A stretch of DNA of 6,276 bases, taken from contig CAZGSG010000345.1 in assembly GCA_964528095.1 (NCBI GenBank), positions 1-6,276 of the forward strand, given 5' to 3'. Source of the stretch: CAZGSG01 sp964528095 (lineage in GTDB: Bacteria > Bacteroidota > Bacteroidia > Chitinophagales > Chitinophagaceae). A program made the position numbers and the translations under genes. The notes under the pieces were generated by a model. The model worked only from the letters and a program-made list of their open reading frames with translations. It did not search any database and had not been told where the DNA came from. The stretch's first letter is position 1, and every line of letters starts with the position of its first letter. Positions 5,477 through 6,276 of this stretch are shown piece after piece.

Positions 5477-6276
5477 TTATCGTTTAATAAATTTTACAGT
5501 CTTTCGCCTGTGGTTTGCTGTCTCGAAAACAAAGAGGTAGGTGCCGGCTTGCCAGGACCTGGTATTTTTTGTGAATCGTTTAGTCGCTGGATTAACCGGC
5601 CAGTTTTCAATAACCTGCCCCGTCGCATTCATTATAAAAATATTGCGGTACCCGGCATTTCCCGGTATGATCGTGATCATTCCCGATCCCGGATTTGGAT
5701 AAACAATTGTACCCGCCAGTTCCGCGATATCATCACCACTATCATCGATCGCAGTCAGTAAGCGGGATGCCTGGTTCTCTTCCTGGTCAGCGACACAATT
5801 GTCGATAATAAAATAGTTGAACTTGAAACTACCTGTCACTACATGAATACCTGTATAACTAAGCGCGGGTAATGTAATGGTATCCGTGATTGTTTTCCAT
5901 ACACCGTTCGTGGAGGGCAGTGATAGGATGCCGTAGGTGAAACTGCTATGACCGATCCTCACCTGTGAAGCCGAGTTTGACAAAATACGCAAACTGATCC
6001 TGTATAATCCTGTAGCCGGTACATTCAGTGTATTGTACGCGAAATAATGCCCGGGTGCAAGTCCTGTGAAATTCTGTCCGCCGCCAATATCCGTGCAGGT
6101 CTCCAGTGTTGGTCCTGAATGACGACCGGAAAAACTTTCCGCTTCATACTTATTGTTAACGGTGCAATTGACCAGTTGCACCAGGGCCAGGCCAAAAATT
6201 AGATTAGCCGTGGCCAAAAACGTATAAAGCACCGGGGTTACGACCCCCGTCAGACGACGCTGTGGATCCGCGGTAG
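5477..6276 (-). CDS. Secreted protein with CBM6-like module and T9SS sorting domain (5' end outside window)
   Basis: This is the C-terminal part of an exported protein. Numbering from the in-frame GTG at 6232, residues 28-147 resemble a CBM6-type carbohydrate-binding module: KYEAESFSG, DIGGGQNF, GHYFAYNTLNVPATGLYRISLR, VWKTI and FKFNYFIID. An acidic linker follows (about 148-172), then a type IX secretion (Por) C-terminal sorting domain, about 173-251, with VYPNPGSG, GTYLFVF and the basic end KTVKFIKR. The domain would send the protein through the outer membrane, after which it is normally removed. The frame stays open from the GTG to the right edge with no stop, and no ATG occurs before the sorting domain. 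The gene therefore probably begins outside the window, and the hydrophobic stretch near residues 2-21 need not be a signal peptide. Any catalytic domain would lie upstream. A polysaccharide-related role is inferred from the CBM6 match, which was judged by eye. Confidence 0.8.
   Translation of the reverse strand, partial: TADPQRRLTGVVTPVLYTFLATANLIFGLALVQLVNCTVNNKYEAESFSGRHSGPTLETCTDIGGGQNFTGLAPGHYFAYNTLNVPATGLYRISLRILSNSASQVRIGHSSFTYGILSLPSTNGVWKTITDTITLPALSYTGIHVVTGSFKFNYFIIDNCVADQEENQASRLLTAIDDSGDDIAELAGTIVYPNPGSGMITIIPGNAGYRNIFIMNATGQVIENWPVNPATKRFTKNTRSWQAGTYLFVFETANHRRKTVKFIKR

Noticed and set aside
5510..5761. Plus-strand open frame inside the T9SS sorting-domain region
   Set aside because: It is antisense to a clearly recognisable sorting domain and has no recognisable features of its own.
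6164..6232. Lipoprotein signal with lipobox ending at the Cys 23 residues after the GTG
   Set aside because: The residue before the cysteine is Asn, there are no N-terminal basic residues after the GTG, and the frame extends further upstream; a T9SS cargo would not normally be a lipoprotein.

Overview
The window looks like part of a Bacteroidota chromosome, most likely from the Chitinophagaceae or a related environmental family. This is inferred from three things: a type IX secretion (Por) C-terminal sorting domain, the general lack of Shine-Dalgarno sites before the genes, and moderate GC with AT-rich spacers and TAnnTTTG-like promoter boxes. No 16S or other taxonomic marker is present, so the family-level placement is a guess.

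Layout, left to right. Positions 1-174 are the 3' flank of the first gene. 175-2916 (minus) is a full-length rifamycin phosphotransferase (Rph), an antibiotic-inactivating dikinase-like enzyme often mislabelled PEP synthase. A 27-bp near-palindrome lies between its start codon and a possible promoter, and a second perfect inverted repeat lies further upstream. 2917-3731 is an 815-bp gene-free stretch. Its right half is packed with copies of one GACCCCG-centred repeat in both orientations: a nested 235-bp inverted structure, then a short tandem array that runs up to the 3' end of the next gene. 3732-4082 (minus) is a DUF2200 protein of unknown function. Divergent from it is msrA at 4206-4712 (plus), which may be preceded by a 14-codon leader ORF overlapping its start. 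4730-5179 (minus) is an SRPBCC/AHSA1-fold protein, convergent with msrA. 5180-5476 is a spacer with a perfect 12-bp inverted repeat. 5477 to the right edge (minus) is the C-terminal part of a secreted protein with a CBM6-like carbohydrate-binding module and a T9SS sorting domain; its 5' end lies outside the window.

The genes do not form one operon: strands alternate and the spacers are long. Rph (drug inactivation) and MsrA (repair of oxidised methionine) are both stress-protective, but nothing in the sequence shows that they are co-regulated. The secreted CBM6/T9SS protein suggests a polysaccharide-degrading lifestyle. I see no tRNA, rRNA, CRISPR array, transposase or integrase. The most unusual parts are the intergenic repeat mosaic and the palindrome at the presumed rph transcription start. 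I do not see convincing evidence of a wholly new multi-gene system.
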